From the NCBI RefSeq assembly GCF_000485595.1, contig NW_014577587.1, forward strand, positions 298,133-345,751: DNA of 47,619 nucleotides. Direction: 5' to 3'. The DNA is from Priapulus caudatus (Eukaryota; Priapulida; Priapulimorpha; Priapulimorphida; Priapulidae). The translations under genes and the position numbers were made by a program. This document shows positions 9,999 to 22,900 of this stretch, in pieces. The notes beneath the pieces were generated by a model that saw only the letters and a list, made by a program, of their open reading frames with translations, ran no database searches and had not been told where the DNA came from. How positions within the stretch are numbered: position 1 is the stretch's first letter; each line of letters begins with the position of its first letter.

Positions 9999-11372
9999 CA
10001 AGAGCGTATTAAGAAGGCTGCTTAGTGGATAGATGTGCTGAAGGGAACGGACTAGGAACCCGTCTATTCCTAGATCAGCTGAGTGAGCAATGATAGATGA
10101 GTCGCGATCATATAGTGACGCCCACATCAACCACGTGGGCGTAGGTAGGGCATAGTTCATTGTAGTGTTGCTCCTTTACCCTGAATAGTGCTAGATCACG
10201 ATCACAGAGCTAGGCTGAAGATTCAATAAAAAGTATGCTGTAGTATATGCTGTTTACATTATGTAGCAGCTGATCTAATATTAGCAAGAGCGTATAAAGA
10301 AGGAACCACGCGAGGTTTCCCAAGTATTCTCAAAGCGAGAGACAGTCGCAGTCAGCAGGTATCTCGAGTCGGTTTTCGGCGAAAATACCAGATTTTCACC
10401 GCTTATTATCTCAGCATGGGGGATCGTAGGGACATGCAGTTTGTTTTATATTAACAAGGTAGGACAGCTGATCAATAATACTGCAAAGAATCGTCAAAGT
10501 AAAACGGGGAAAGTTTATTAATTCGACTAATACTGCAACATGCTTTTAGCATTTCACCGTTGTACGCTCTCCTTCTTTATACGCTCTTGATATTAGCTAT
10601 TCCACTATGGCATGTGCCAGTACGACTCAAAAGCGGATGCACGCGAACGTGAGATAAACGTATTTTCTGGCATGATTTTGCAAAAACGGGTGTTTGAGGA
10701 GGGTATATATAGAGCGCTATATGAACAGCCTTATAAATTGTTATATAACCGTGCTTCTTAATATGAGCTGTGCAATATTGCCAACAGAGCAAGTATGGCG
10801 AAGGTTGTTTTGCGTCGGTTACGACAACGTATAACCTGTTTCAGGCATGTTCATAAGTGCATGTTCGCCTATCTGTGCAAAACTCGATCGACATTAAAAT
10901 CCCGATTTAACATATGCCGATTAGACTGACGATTGGCTTTGACTGTTGAGGGCTGCGTTTAGCTTTGGCCTTATAGCTATAGTGATCACCGACTTAAGAA
11001 GCCGATCTAGAAAGCAATTTCTCGTACTAGTGGCGCGAATTGATGTGAAACCGGTGCGTCGCCATCTCAGTTCTTTGTGCCTCATCAATAAAACGTTATA
11101 TACAGAGCGTGCGTGTAATTCTGTAGTACACATGCACCCATTCAAGCGTACGTGCGTACAAGCATGCGCACATGGGTATGTGTTAGTGCGTGCCAGTGTG
11201 CGTGTCTGCGTGCGTGCGTGAGTGCGTACGTGTGTTTGTGCGCGCGTGCGTATGTGTGCAAGCGTACATACGCGCTCGTGTGTGGTATTACCGTGTTAGT
11301 GCGTAGTCTGTAGCAATGTGTGGAGTAGTGCGATTTTGAAATTGCGCAGCGTCACGCTGTTTTCAAAATTTA
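9999..11372. repeat. 1.4 kb dispersed repeat, copy 2
   Basis: Direct copy of 80-1499, differing by scattered single-base indels and substitutions. It lacks the GGGTTAGGG insertion of copy 1. The nested inverted-repeat element is at 10285-10589. The two copies are 8.5 kb apart with no retroviral coding region between them, which speaks against their being the two LTRs of one retrotransposon. Confidence 0.85.
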
Positions 11373-11447
11373 TGGCACGTAGGCCGAGATAACATGCACG
11401 CAGATGCGAATTGTACATATATATATAACGATCCTATCTATAGTTCG

Positions 11448-11478
<31 letters not shown>

Positions 11479-12475
11479 ATTGACGTGTCCTTACCAGATC
11501 GACAGATCCGGTTTTCATGTGGCATAGCTCACAGTAGTGGCAAGGACAACTTGATGTTTCTTCTCATATGGAACCTGGGTGATATATCATACAAACGTGC
11601 AAGCCTATAACCCTGATTTTTTTTTTTACGATTACGTTGCGTAATCGTACAGTATCGAGCGTGCGAACAGTTGAGCTACAAACGCCAAGATGATACACAC
11701 TAATTACAGAGGCTGTAAGGTACGATGTGGTAAAAATATACTTTATGAAAATGTTACCCTTATTCTTGTTCACAGATTATATACCAGCGATGTCGGGTGA
11801 AATATACTTATGACATTATAAGTGGCATTATAATACCCACATTTGACACTGCTACAATTCTTTCAGGTCTTTATATCGTCTCCATATTACAAATAGTCAA
11901 TAAATGGCAGAAAATAATCCATCGATAAGCGTGCGAGAGTGCGACAGTTTAACTTCCTTCGACTCTGTATATAATCAATCACCAACTTATTGACATATTC
12001 GTCAGCATGTCACGAACAGCATTACTTGCAAACCTGCTGCAGGAATGGTGCGATGGTGGACTCCCGATGTCGACAACGAGTGATGAAGCCACGAAGATGT
12101 TTGACGCCACATTATCGCAGGTGTAGTACTAGTACCGCAATAAATCTCCATAGATGTAATTACCTAATTCATAATAAACATTTCGTAATCGATCATCGGT
12201 TGGACCCAAGTAACCGATGATCGGTTACAATCGGTTACTCGGGTGTTGAATGCCTGCGTGTGCGTAACGTCGTGTGCATGTATGTGCTTGTTTAGCCCTG
12301 TTTACTGTTTGTTTGCACTGTTTACTATTGTTGTGTATAATACATGTATGTTAATAAAGGATAACTTGTATAGTAGCGATGATATCTCTGATTCTCATCA
12401 CTTTTCCAAGTTTTCTTGTTCAAGTTTAAAAGTGTTTTTTTTTCGATTAAATCGATTATGGAGTTTGATAACCAA
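11373..12475. other. Stretch without a recognised gene
   Basis: AT-rich sequence with an (AT)n run near 11448-11475 and a perfect 10-bp stem with a 3-nt loop (TACGATTACG, TTG, CGTAATCGTA) near 11627-11651. Words of the type AACCGATGATCGG recur near 12190-12235 and announce the tandem duplication that follows. Confidence 0.4.
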
Positions 12476-12602
12476 GCGCTTGGTTCGAGCCACTGTTCAA
12501 CCGATGATCGAGTATAATCGATGATCGTGACATCACTAGGCGCTTGGTTCGAGCCACTGTTCAACCGATGATCGAGTATAATCGATGATCGTGACATCAC
12601 TA
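12476..12602. repeat. Tandem duplication, 64-bp period x2
   Basis: Two identical 63-bp units starting GCGCTTGGTTCGAGCCACTG and ending GTGACATCACTA, separated by a single base. Perfect identity points to a recent duplication or an assembly effect. Confidence 0.85.
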
Positions 12603-12948
12603 ATGAACATACTAGAACACGGATGCCAATCAAACATAACTATATGTTTCCCAGGGGATATGCGTACTAGTACGTCGTGAGACGTTACAGTAAATAGCAC
12701 TGCCGCGTATGAAACAGATAAGGTGTTACGTGGAAGAAAGTTCGTACTGTTAAAGTTAGGTTCCTCTAGACAGATTGCTTCTTGATAGAAAGCTAAGAGA
12801 ATATAAAAACGAAGAGTGCCCAGAACTGGGTACTATAACTTCGATAACGTATAAAATATTCTGATAAAAAATCACCCTAAATATATCCCTTCGCACAATA
12901 TTTCTAGAAAAACATGTTTTCTTGTCAATATACTGTAGCAACCATATC

Positions 12949-15235
12949 ATGTGGCATGAAGCAAGATTACAACAATATTTTCTAGTGAATAATCGCATTG
13001 TAGATCGTTATAATAGGCCTATATTCGACACCAGTACGACCAAACACGCATTGAGCTGTTTTCCAATTATACCATCTACTTCAGTACGTTGGATTTCGAG
13101 ATGAGACAAGTGTTGGCGGCATGGCAAAAACAATGGAGAGAATGTTGTCTGCCGACCCTGAATTTGGTAGGTTGGAAGAATAAAGGTCAACGATCAGATG
13201 GTCGCGCCGCGTTCACGATCATAAATCGCGATGATGAATACTCTTAAATAACGTGAATAACCTTGGTTTTAAATTCGTAATTTGGGTTGAATTATTCACT
13301 GTGTGTCATCAGCTACCTGTATGGCAGTGATATTGTCGAAATTAAAGGAAAGGCGAATTGTTTCACCTTTGAATATGTCTTTGATTTTGTTGAAATAGTT
13401 TGATAGAATACTACTAAATCCGAGTTAAATATCATAGATTTGTCTTTGTAAAAAGTATGTTTTGTTTACCTTTATAATTATATATGCTTTCTGTTAACTG
13501 CAGTGATGGGACGAGTGATTGTCAACGGATTGACGGTGGTGGGTATGGGTAAATCGCCTCGCTGGGACAAGCAGCTACGTCAGAGTATCGATGAGATGGT
13601 TAGGTTGGCAGAAACGCGTAAAATCACGAAACGCGAAACAAAGCATGTTGAAGCCATTAAATTGCTATCTGATGGGTAAGTTGAAGCATGAACATGCGAT
13701 TAGTTGTGATGAATCTTGGTAATTGCGATTATAAACAAGACAACTCACGTATCCCCTAACTATCGTGTGTTATGTGAAAACAGCAATTATCAAGACGTCT
13801 TAGTAACAGCCAACGTTAATTGTAGCCACCCATCAAGTGAATTCTGATTTCTGCTTTATTTATCAGTCAGGTTAACGTTATAACATTATTTTCTGTGAAA
13901 CAAAGTATTAAGTTTAAAATTAGTGGTTCGTGATTGCGATGTACACTAACTCTAATCCTAAATTCTAACCTATAGTTTTTGTGCTACCCCACATTTGTGT
14001 ATGTTCACGTACATAGATGTTACTAAAATTCTGTGTGCATTTTGCATCTATTTGAAGGTAAAGAACTACTCAATTCAAAGGGCATCAATTAGTATAGTGG
14101 GTATCATAGTAGCGTTCACGAATGAAGACATACCACATGATTAAGAATATAGTGCTAATAATTATCTATCAATATGATGGTAATCCAGAATGCTAATATC
14201 TTCACAGCTATATGTACGAGGCCACGCAAGTGTGGGAAGACATCCTCGTCGACCATCCGACAGACATATTGGCGTTGAAACAAGGTCAAGACGCGTACTA
14301 CAGGCTTGGCAAACCCGTCCAGATGCGAGATTCCATTGCCAGGGTCTTACCTCATTGGGATGCCTCCATTCCGCTGTATGCGTAAGTATTGTGTGTACTG
14401 ACTGCACATATTCTTACAGTGCAAGCAAACGCTTATCTGCGCTATTCTTTTATGCTAGAAAGAATACATTTAGATATTATTTCAGATATCTTCCTGGATT
14501 CTATGCGTTTGGTTTATGCGAGACTGATCACTGGAACGAAGCAGAAAAGAGTGCTAATAAGGTAGAAAAATTCAATGAAAAGTGCATGAGATTCAAGTAG
14601 TGTGGTTTTTGAGAATGTAATATAACATAACACTAACCCGAGTAAATATGTATCATACACTCCAGTTTCTCTTTCGCTTTTCTTCAAATCTTGCCATTTT
14701 GCGGATGTGTGTATGTAGTACACTGCCACACATGTAAAGAGACGCTGTGAATATTTTGGAACTGGTGCAAGCCAGACACACCTTTTGTATGAAACATCAA
14801 ATATGTCATCTCTTTTTAACTGAATGGACTGAATTAAGATTTTTTTTTACATGACAGGGCATTGAGCTTATTCCAACTAGCTCATGGGCAACGCATGTCT
14901 TAGCTCACGTATACGAGATGCAGGGAAGGACCCAGGAGGGTATATCCCACTTAAGCACAACGCTGGATAACTGGACGGTAAAAAGAGATAACACATATAA
15001 TCTCGCACTTGAGAAAAAAATGCATCAAAATTATCTGTCAATTTCCGTTTTAGGTAATATTACATTACGATTTTGTATCTTCTAGGATCATAGTTCGGCT
15101 CCATTGGCTAACCACATATTTTGGCACTGGGCAGTTTTTCACATAGAAAGGGTGAGTTTTACGTGCCTTCGTTCACCTGTAACTGCGCAATTAGTCACCA
15201 TAAACACGCACGCACGCACGCACGCACGTACGCAT

Positions 15236-15270
<35 letters not shown>

Positions 15271-16844
15271 GATACATAATCATCACAAATACATATTATC
15301 AGGAGCGTATAATGACAAATACAACTATGACAACTATGAGTAATTCCTATTCATGTGTAAACACACTAGACCGTGTAGTAACGTTTACACGAGATTGAAT
15401 TGTTTCATGTGTTTTTATACAGGGTGAATATACAGCGGCTCTGGACCTGTTTGACTCACAAGTAAGCGAATGTACGGTGCGCCAAATTAGTGTAAGGGAT
15501 ATGGGTTGTTTTGCGAAAAATTTCTTGGTTAGTATATATATATCTCCGATTTATGCGAGAGATAAACCTCACATAAAGGGAAATTGTTAATATTGATTAT
15601 CATTCAAGTATCAGGAANNNNNNNNNNATATATATATATATATATATATCAGAAGTAGATAATAGGGAAATTAGGAATAGGGAATAGGGAAATTCCCTAT
15701 TATCTACTTCTGATATACATTGTGTGCGCGTTTACGCAGCATGGTTGAATTCTGCAGGTGTGACAGTCGGGCAGGAGCGCTGGGAGGACGTAGCTGAAGT
15801 ATGCCGACCGCGCCTGGACGAGCACACGAGTGTCTTCAACGATTGCCATCTACTCATGGCATGTCTTAGTGCGAAGAAGAGCAGCGACGTTGATCACCTA
15901 ATCGGGTCCATTAAAACATACGTAATGGAGTACGTTAACATTGGTCTTTCCTTGCGACTTCTGTCAAGATTATGTTTGTCTGTGATAATCTCATATAATT
16001 TAATGGCATGGTTTTATTGCAGGGTGGGCACGGGGACGCAACACAAGCTCTTCGAAACTGTGGGTAAAGCCATGACGAGAAGTTTGGTTGCGTACGGGGA
16101 AGGTCGATACAGTGATGCTGTCCGAATTCTAAATCCACACAGATACAGTATCATTGATATTGGAGGTAGCAACGCGCAGGTAAGCTGGGCTTATACATAG
16201 ATATACTATTTATACGCGTATTATTTGATGGGCTTACTCTGCATGGACTAATAATATAAACACTGTAAGTATATAGGCTTACTAGCGCTTATAAACCCGT
16301 TAATTAACCGTAGAAGGTAACTGTTGTCGGCAGAGCAACTAACTGTCAATGTCTATGAGTTTGCAATATATTAATACGATTGAATGTGCGTTACTGCATC
16401 CTATTACTAAAATGGAGACGGAGAACAATTTTCCACGCGTCTTACGTCAATGCAAAGTACGATAACTAGACGTGGCGTTCTATTATATAGAGAGACGTCT
16501 TCAAGCTCTTTCTCATAAATGCTGCGATACGGTCTAACACTCCTGAACATCGAAGACTCGCAAGGTACGTGTGTGTGTGTGTGTGTGTGTGATCAAATAC
16601 GCGGCGAGTGAGCTCGGGTGCGCTTACCTTTTATAATCGTATTAAGTATTATATACCATTATTAAGTATATAGCATTAATAAGTATACGAACATTTCAAC
16701 TGTTACACCGCAGGTATCCGTGTGAGGTTAAGCCTTGTTTATGCCGCTTGCAGATCACTGGTGATAGAACGCAAAGCGTACAAGCCAGACTCACCGATGA
16801 CAGACCGGCTGATGGAGCGTGTCATGGCTTTACATGATAACTGA
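12949..16844 (+). CDS. TTC38: Tetratricopeptide repeat protein 38 homologue
   Basis: Exons with matched splice sites and phases lie at 13504-13675, 14208-14381, 14486-14561, 14858-14977, 15086-15151, 15423-15461, 15758-15929, 16023-16179, 16491-16564 and 16754-16844 (stop TGA). Family landmarks read in order: DHPTDILALKQGQDAYYRLG, YLPGFYAFGL, ATHVLAHVYEMQGR, FWHWAVFHIERGEY, FNDCHLLMACL, GGSNAQRDVF and the end PDSPMTDRLMERV. These match vertebrate TTC38, a soluble TPR protein of about 470 residues whose molecular role is not established. The first coding exon, ending at 13166 with SADPEF, joins in phase to VMGRVIVNG. Upstream, STTKHA and the continuation LLQYVGFRDE are in different frames, an apparent one-base frameshift near 13051-13056. 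The exon for the MLDVVD-type segment is missing next to a 10-N gap. The start codon at 12949 (MWHEARL) is tentative. Confidence 0.88.
15206..15270. repeat. (GCAC)n microsatellite in a TTC38 intron
   Basis: About 16 tetranucleotide units, with one GTACGCAT interruption, in the intron after the exon ending at 15151. Confidence 0.9.
15604..15613. other. Assembly gap of ten Ns
   Basis: Ten N bases directly before an (AT)n run and a foldback element. One coding exon expected for TTC38 between 15461 and 15758 is not found here, so the gap may hide more than ten bases. Confidence 0.95.
15649..15718. mobile_element. Short foldback element, AGAAGTAGATAATAGGGA family
   Basis: The left arm TCAGAAGTAGATAATAGGGA and the right arm TCCCTATTATCTACTTCTGA are exact inverted copies around about 30 bp. 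It is flanked by (AT)n on the left. The same ends bound elements at 19206-19251 and 27127-27922. Confidence 0.8.
16565..16753. repeat. Last TTC38 intron with a short (GT)n run
   Basis: A (GT)n run of about 22 bp follows the donor GTACGTGTGTG. The rest is AT-rich with TTAAGTAT words. Confidence 0.6.
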
Positions 16845-17875
16845 CTAACGCATAAAAAAGTTTTAAAGTAGAGAGCGCTAAACATTACTATTGCTATTTA
16901 GTTACAACAAATTCGAGCATTTTAGGAGGGAAGTACACACGCGATACCTACTATCACGGTATTATAGTATACTTTATTGATGCTGCGTTAAACTATGAAC
17001 AAACGTCCTGAGCACAATTCACGAGAATCTAAGCACTATTTATGATTAATCGGACTAGCATTCGGCAAATCTAGCTGCCATAAAACGTCCAAGTACAATT
17101 GAATGAAATGTTTACAGTCAGTCTGTATACAAGTACAGTATACGTTGTATTATCGAGAAGAGGGGCACAGAATATAAATACCATAGTTTTAATGTTTTTT
17201 GTCTGCATTGGCACACCCAAGCTAAGTGAGTTAATCCAGAAGAAGAAGAAATGGTTACTACTTAGCTGGAAAACGAGAATAAGCGTGTTTGGTGATAGCA
17301 ACTCACGGCGAGGGGCGTACGTTCTATGTCACCTCGTGCTGTCTAACTGCCTCGTCTGACATGCCCGTGCACTGGTAATGTGATGCAGGATAATGTAATT
17401 TAAAGTCGTTAATGCAAAAAATAATTTCATCACCTAGATCATATTAGTGCTGGGGCTAATAGATTGCGTTGCTGGTATGTTGTTTATTCCGTCGTAAAAC
17501 CTATACATTGAGACAAATGAAATTCTGCGTATTATCCGTAGTAACTTAGCTAAGTCACTGCTAGTAAAGTATATCATAGAAGTAATATTATATTACAGTA
17601 GAAAACAGGTATGGCGTTGGTGTATATATTAGCATATACATTTTAGGATCAGTATATTACGGTATATCTACGCATTATAGAATAAGATTGCGATCAAAGC
17701 ACATTGGACATGAACATTTTTTTCGTTTTAAAGCTTAGGTAAGACTTTTGGTATGCATGTTAGAGATATTTTTATTCTTGAAAATAATAGCTTTTAAATT
17801 ACCTGCATACTATCCCTTAAATTGCAACGCATACGTTTGTTGCAATGCATCACGTGCCGTTTCGCATACCTTGTA

Positions 17876-17877
<2 letters not shown>
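16845..17877. other. 3' flank of TTC38, no gene recognised
   Basis: AT-rich sequence. I find no canonical AATAAA close to the TTC38 stop and no convincing exon on either strand. Confidence 0.4.
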
Positions 17878-17953
<76 letters not shown>

Positions 17954-17966
17954 GGTGTGATGATGT

Positions 17967-18002
<36 letters not shown>

Positions 18003-18095
18003 TGTGTGCAGTGTGTGTGTGTGTTGTTGTGTCGCGTTCGTGTGTGTGTGTGTGTGTGGGGTGTGTGTGTGTTGTGTGTGTGTGTGCGTGCGGTG
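17878..18095. repeat. (GT)n microsatellite, interrupted
   Basis: About 75 bp of pure GT is followed by GT runs broken by GGGG, GATGATGTGG and TCGCGTTC. The Cys/Val open frames across it are artefacts. Confidence 0.95.
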
Positions 18096-18448
18096 CATGG
18101 GCATATATATATATATCACTTGCATAAATAAATTAACAAATATCTCCCACACATTAACATGTGATTACGCGTGCCAAAGCTGGCAATGGTTGTAGTAACC
18201 GCGCAGTCTAGCTGCCTCGGAACTGACCTAGAAATTGAGTATGTATCTCCTACTCCATTATTTGTCATCGAACAATTATTGTCATTAAATTTAGATAAAC
18301 GATATTTTGAGAAACGAGATGTAAACGAGAGCACACGTTGGTGCATACCCATGTAGGCATAGTTGAGCCGACTCCACATTGTAATGACTTGCAATTTTAA
18401 GGTTAGCAGTTAAAAATCTCAACTAGTACATCAATGTAGTCAACATTG

Positions 18449-18679
18449 TCAGGAACCAATAATATTACATAGGTTCACACTTTCACATCCGCACAAAGAC
18501 AGGGCTCCATCACCAGCAAAGAAAACTAATAGGGCACCACCTAGCTGATACAAAGTAAGGTATTTCATACCGTTGGCTATAAAAACTGATCCTGCAACCA
18601 AGCTGCATGATGTACGTTTGTTAAGCCTTATACACGTATTATACGTGTATAATACTCTCGTACTGTTACTATGCATCAT
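18449..18679 (-). other. Possible single-exon membrane protein fragment, unrecognised
   Basis: A 76-codon frame downstream of ITFG1, on the same strand. It starts with MMHSNSTRVL. Its second half is hydrophobic and Gly-rich (LVAGSVFIANGMKYLTLYQL, then GGALLVFFAGDGAL), with a short cysteine-rich tail. An ATCATGCAG inside it could be a 3' splice site. The hydrophobic part looks like one or two membrane helices, but I recognise no family, and it may be chance. It is listed so that it can be compared with transcripts. Confidence 0.2.
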
Positions 18680-19205
18680 GTAATGGACTTGCCAGCATGT
18701 ACTCCATTATATGCTTTTAACTGGCAACTATAACAAATCCAGACATGCAATTCTAGGGAATTCTTCACACATATTTAAAAGCAGGCTCTTGGGCAACGGT
18801 TTTCGTTAACTATTATGTGTGACTAATAAACTTTTCAATTTATTTGCTTTTATCCAATTAGAATATAACGAATAACAGTATCTATAAAACTTACAATCAT
18901 GAATAGTACAGAAGAGATTCCATAGTTTCATATTCAAGGCGTGCAATTTTTTATGCGACATATATAACCAAATTACCAAACATAATCCAATCACTTTATA
19001 TTATGTTATATATTCACATGCGTTTAATTTACCGAGATAATAATAACGTGAACGTAAATGAATTGCTCGTTATTTTAACTAACAACAATGAGATCTAATC
19101 AATTCCTTAGTCCTGAGTCATGCACTTTGCACGTGAAAACGTTGATGATGTCCACTCTGTATCGCAGCATCAACTAGTATCAATAAATGATGTGCTCTTG
19201 ATATT

Positions 19206-19251
19206 TTCAGAAGTAGATAATAGGGAATTCCCTAATATCTACTTCTGAAAT
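19206..19251. mobile_element. Minimal foldback element, AGAAGTAGATAATAGGGA family
   Basis: The two arms TTTCAGAAGTAGATAATAGG and CCTAATATCTACTTCTGAAA stand almost back to back, giving a 46-bp near-palindrome with one mismatch. It is the smallest member of the family also seen at 15649 and 27127. Confidence 0.75.
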
Positions 19252-19976
19252 TTTCCAGCTAGTCAGCTTGTGAAAATGTCTCAACATCTCAAAGAAATAT
19301 TCGTAAATAGCATAGCTGAAGTTCACTGTTTTTTTAGAACAGATATACAAAGGTTACTCGCAGTGCTACAGTGGACTAACCCCCTACTGTAGCATTTACT
19401 GTGAAAGCAGCTGCGGGGCCCCAGGGTTACAGAAACGGAGATAGGCACCGCCCTATGCGCCTGTAGCTGTACACTATTGCGTATGAAGGCGCGGGAAGGA
19501 TTTAATACAAAGGTTACATTACACTTATATATATATAAATATCACATCAATGCCAATTCAGTTAGAATAGTGAATTATAATATAGAAACAATATCATTAT
19601 TATAATACACTATTACCTGCATCTGATTTTTTCACATGTACACCATATAAAAATACTGCCCAGTAACAGCTTTGGTACCCTGTGTACGCTCAGTGTACTC
19701 ATCTATTCAAACAAGCATAACAGGACAGAAATATAAAGATGATTAATAGTGGACTTTGTTCAGTATTATCTGAAGCCTTATAACAACAACAACAACAGTG
19801 TAATAACACCATGCTGTTACGGTCAGGTTGATTGATCTGTGAAACCAATGGTGTAGTTGGTAATATATTCACTAGGAAGATCTCTACTTGGTTTACAATT
19901 TAAATTTTCCTAAATCCGTTTGACAATTCTTTCACTAAATGCAATTTTAACAAATGCAATAAATTAATGTGTGGTC
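19252..19976. other. Region downstream of ITFG1
   Basis: The 3' flank of ITFG1 on the minus strand. It probably holds the 3' UTR. I see no canonical AATAAA on the minus strand close to the stop. No other gene is recognised. Confidence 0.4.
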
Positions 19977-22900
19977 TCACATGGCATCAAAGTGAAAGCG
20001 ATGAGCTTCCTGCAGCCTCTCCTTCCGATCTGCAACCTATATGCAATAATTGGTATTAGTAATAGTAAACCCGGTCTTGAGAAATAACTGACTGCATAAA
20101 AGACACGGATGTTGGTGACACTAAAGTTCAATGTAAATGTGACACTATACGTCAGTCATGGCGCACACATTTACTTTAGAAGTGATCACTTTTTATCATT
20201 ATAATAAAAACGCATTATTACATGCTAGTCTAGATGCTATGACCACTTTCGAGCTATTAGACAAGAATGAGACAAACTATAAAACTTGTGCATGACTGCC
20301 AAGTCTCCCAAAATGCAAGCTTTCTGAATTTACAAAGCATGTTAAATCACACCTAAGGCAAGGTAAACTGCAGAAAGATGAAATCTGAAGTTGGGAATGA
20401 TTTGGTAAATATGTAAATTTACTACTGTATTATAAATGAAATTATTGCTTTCATATATGCTTTGTGATTTTCCATTCCTACCCCATCTGATACATTCTAT
20501 TCTAATTGTTCAAAATCAATTATAGTTATTAATAGACCAAAAATAGCATTCGTCTATTACCTTTTCCCTCCAGTGGAGCACACCAATGATGCCAGCAATG
20601 AATCCACAGATGCCAAGCAGTAACGCACCTGTTATCAATACCAGCTCACTTGGAGTCACGAACAGCTTGATTACCCAGCTGAAAATACGAATGAATAAAT
20701 AAATAAATACGTAGAATCTCCTGATATATATACATATATATATCACTACATAATTTACGATATAAGGGAAAAAACAGGAATTAAAGTTTATAAATGAGAC
20801 ACATCAGCTAGTTAAGGTACAGACGAATAGCAAAACGTAATAAAAGATACTACAAGTTTACTTGGGTGGGTACTACACAGTTATTAAACTCTATGTAACA
20901 AATTGGGACTAACATAATTTCTCCATGCTAAAAGGAGTCTACCCAATTAGCATTTGGCGGATATTAGTACAGCAATACCACCGTTTGATGAAAGTTAATG
21001 CATTCCAGAAAAAGACACTCGTAATGTGGAAAGCCATAATTCAGATCATGTTGCCCCATTGACTTCCATTATATATTTGTAGGATATATTTGTGTTCTAA
21101 TAGATTAGATTACACAGCTTAGCACAACATTCCCTACAGCATTACTGATTCATCTCCCACAAGATCAAATATTACTTATTCAAATAATCTCAAAGATATT
21201 ACACACAGTTAATTAAAAGAGCATGAAGACGTCCACTAAAGAGAAAACTTACTACTCTGCATTGCTATTTGGATGAGGAATGATGATGACTTGAGAATTA
21301 GGAATGATCGTGGTCCACTCATGCTGCCTCACATCCTACAAGAACATAAAGGTGTAACAGATATAGATTTTTCTATTGTGATGCCTAAGGTTCAAGACAA
21401 AGACAGTATAATCACCAGATTAAAAAACACCTGGAACTGAACATAAATCTACTATGTAACAACCATATCAGGTATATAATGATCAGGTTTATAATTAATG
21501 CGTATAAACTGGTAAAAAGGTGGTACTTGGTACTGTTGTTTAGTTGTAATTCCAAGCATATTTTTAAAGTTAGCATATGCACGTAGTTCAATTGCACATC
21601 TAAATAGACATTGTCCGTGACTGTCCACACAGCTCATGCAATCAACTTATACTTGAACATCACAGATAATGCATTATTTCAGAAAGCCTTTTCTGTGCTT
21701 CTCGGCAAAGTATAATACTGGATGGGATTGTAAAACTGGTGGACAGACTGTACTAGGAGCAACTGTTTACCTCGCCTTGAGGATGTGGGATTCCAACACG
21801 TATCGTGTCAACAAAGTTGGGTGTTTGCCCCAGTCCAAACACCGTGTATGGCAACTGTAGAGCGAAGTGTGCAGACTGTGACAGCTGTGTTGCTGTAGCA
21901 AAATTAGAATTGAGTTACAGCAAATATCAACTCAAACAGGCTCAACTACCTTAGAAAATAGGGGCAATGGAATATTTATTTTTTATTTTTACACCAGACT
22001 TATAATGTGACCTGTTTAAATGTAATCTACATCACGAGAAATCCCAGAAAGGCTGTAATGGCAAGCAATATACATCATATAGTAGGTAAGTTACCTCGAC
22101 TAGTCTGTAGAGATCCGTCTGGCCTTCGTGTGTCGTACTTTATCACTGGGCCTGCCTGGTTGACTCCATAAGGCTACATATCCAGTATACGCAATAGAAA
22201 TAAACATTTTCCATGTTGTAAATAGCAATATCACAAACTTTTGCATATTGAATAATAACATGCAACAATTAATATACATATTATCAGTGGGTTGTGTTGT
22301 GCAGAAATTATTTCTATAATATGAATTAAGGCAACTTCTTATGAATAACTCAAGGCAACCACTAGCTGAAACCAATAATAGACCAGATTTCGTTTAAATG
22401 ACACTGTACACTTTTATATACAATAATACAGAAACTTACAACTTTGTAGCCAGGTAGGCAGTCCCTACACATCCCACTCAGAACTGGGAATAAAATAAAT
22501 GGGTTACTAAACAGTACAAGCAATACCTTTTGCGCTGGTTAAACTGCAGGTAAGTTCTTCCAATATGACGAGCGACATTTCAAGTGAAAACGCGTCTGAC
22601 AATTCCTATACGTGTGAACTGGATTTTGACCTGCAAGAAAGGGATGCAACGTACCTATAACCTTGAGAAAACAAGCATCTTCTGTGAGGACATTCAGCAA
22701 TGCATGCAGCTGTGCAGGCTTATCCTCAGATGACTGATGATTTGCCACCAAGATATCCAACACACCCTATAACAAATCATAACCAGATGAACTGACACCA
22801 CACCTAACTCATACCTATTTGCCTAAACAGCAAATAATGAAATAGTCTCCAAATCGTTTCTCAATACGAACTACATTGTAATTACATCGTTTCTCGTTGC

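Noticed and set aside
11640-11690. tRNA-like sequence on the minus strand (GTAGCTCAACTGTTCGCACG)
   Set aside because: There is an A-box resemblance, but no B box, no acceptor stem and no anticodon arm of correct size.
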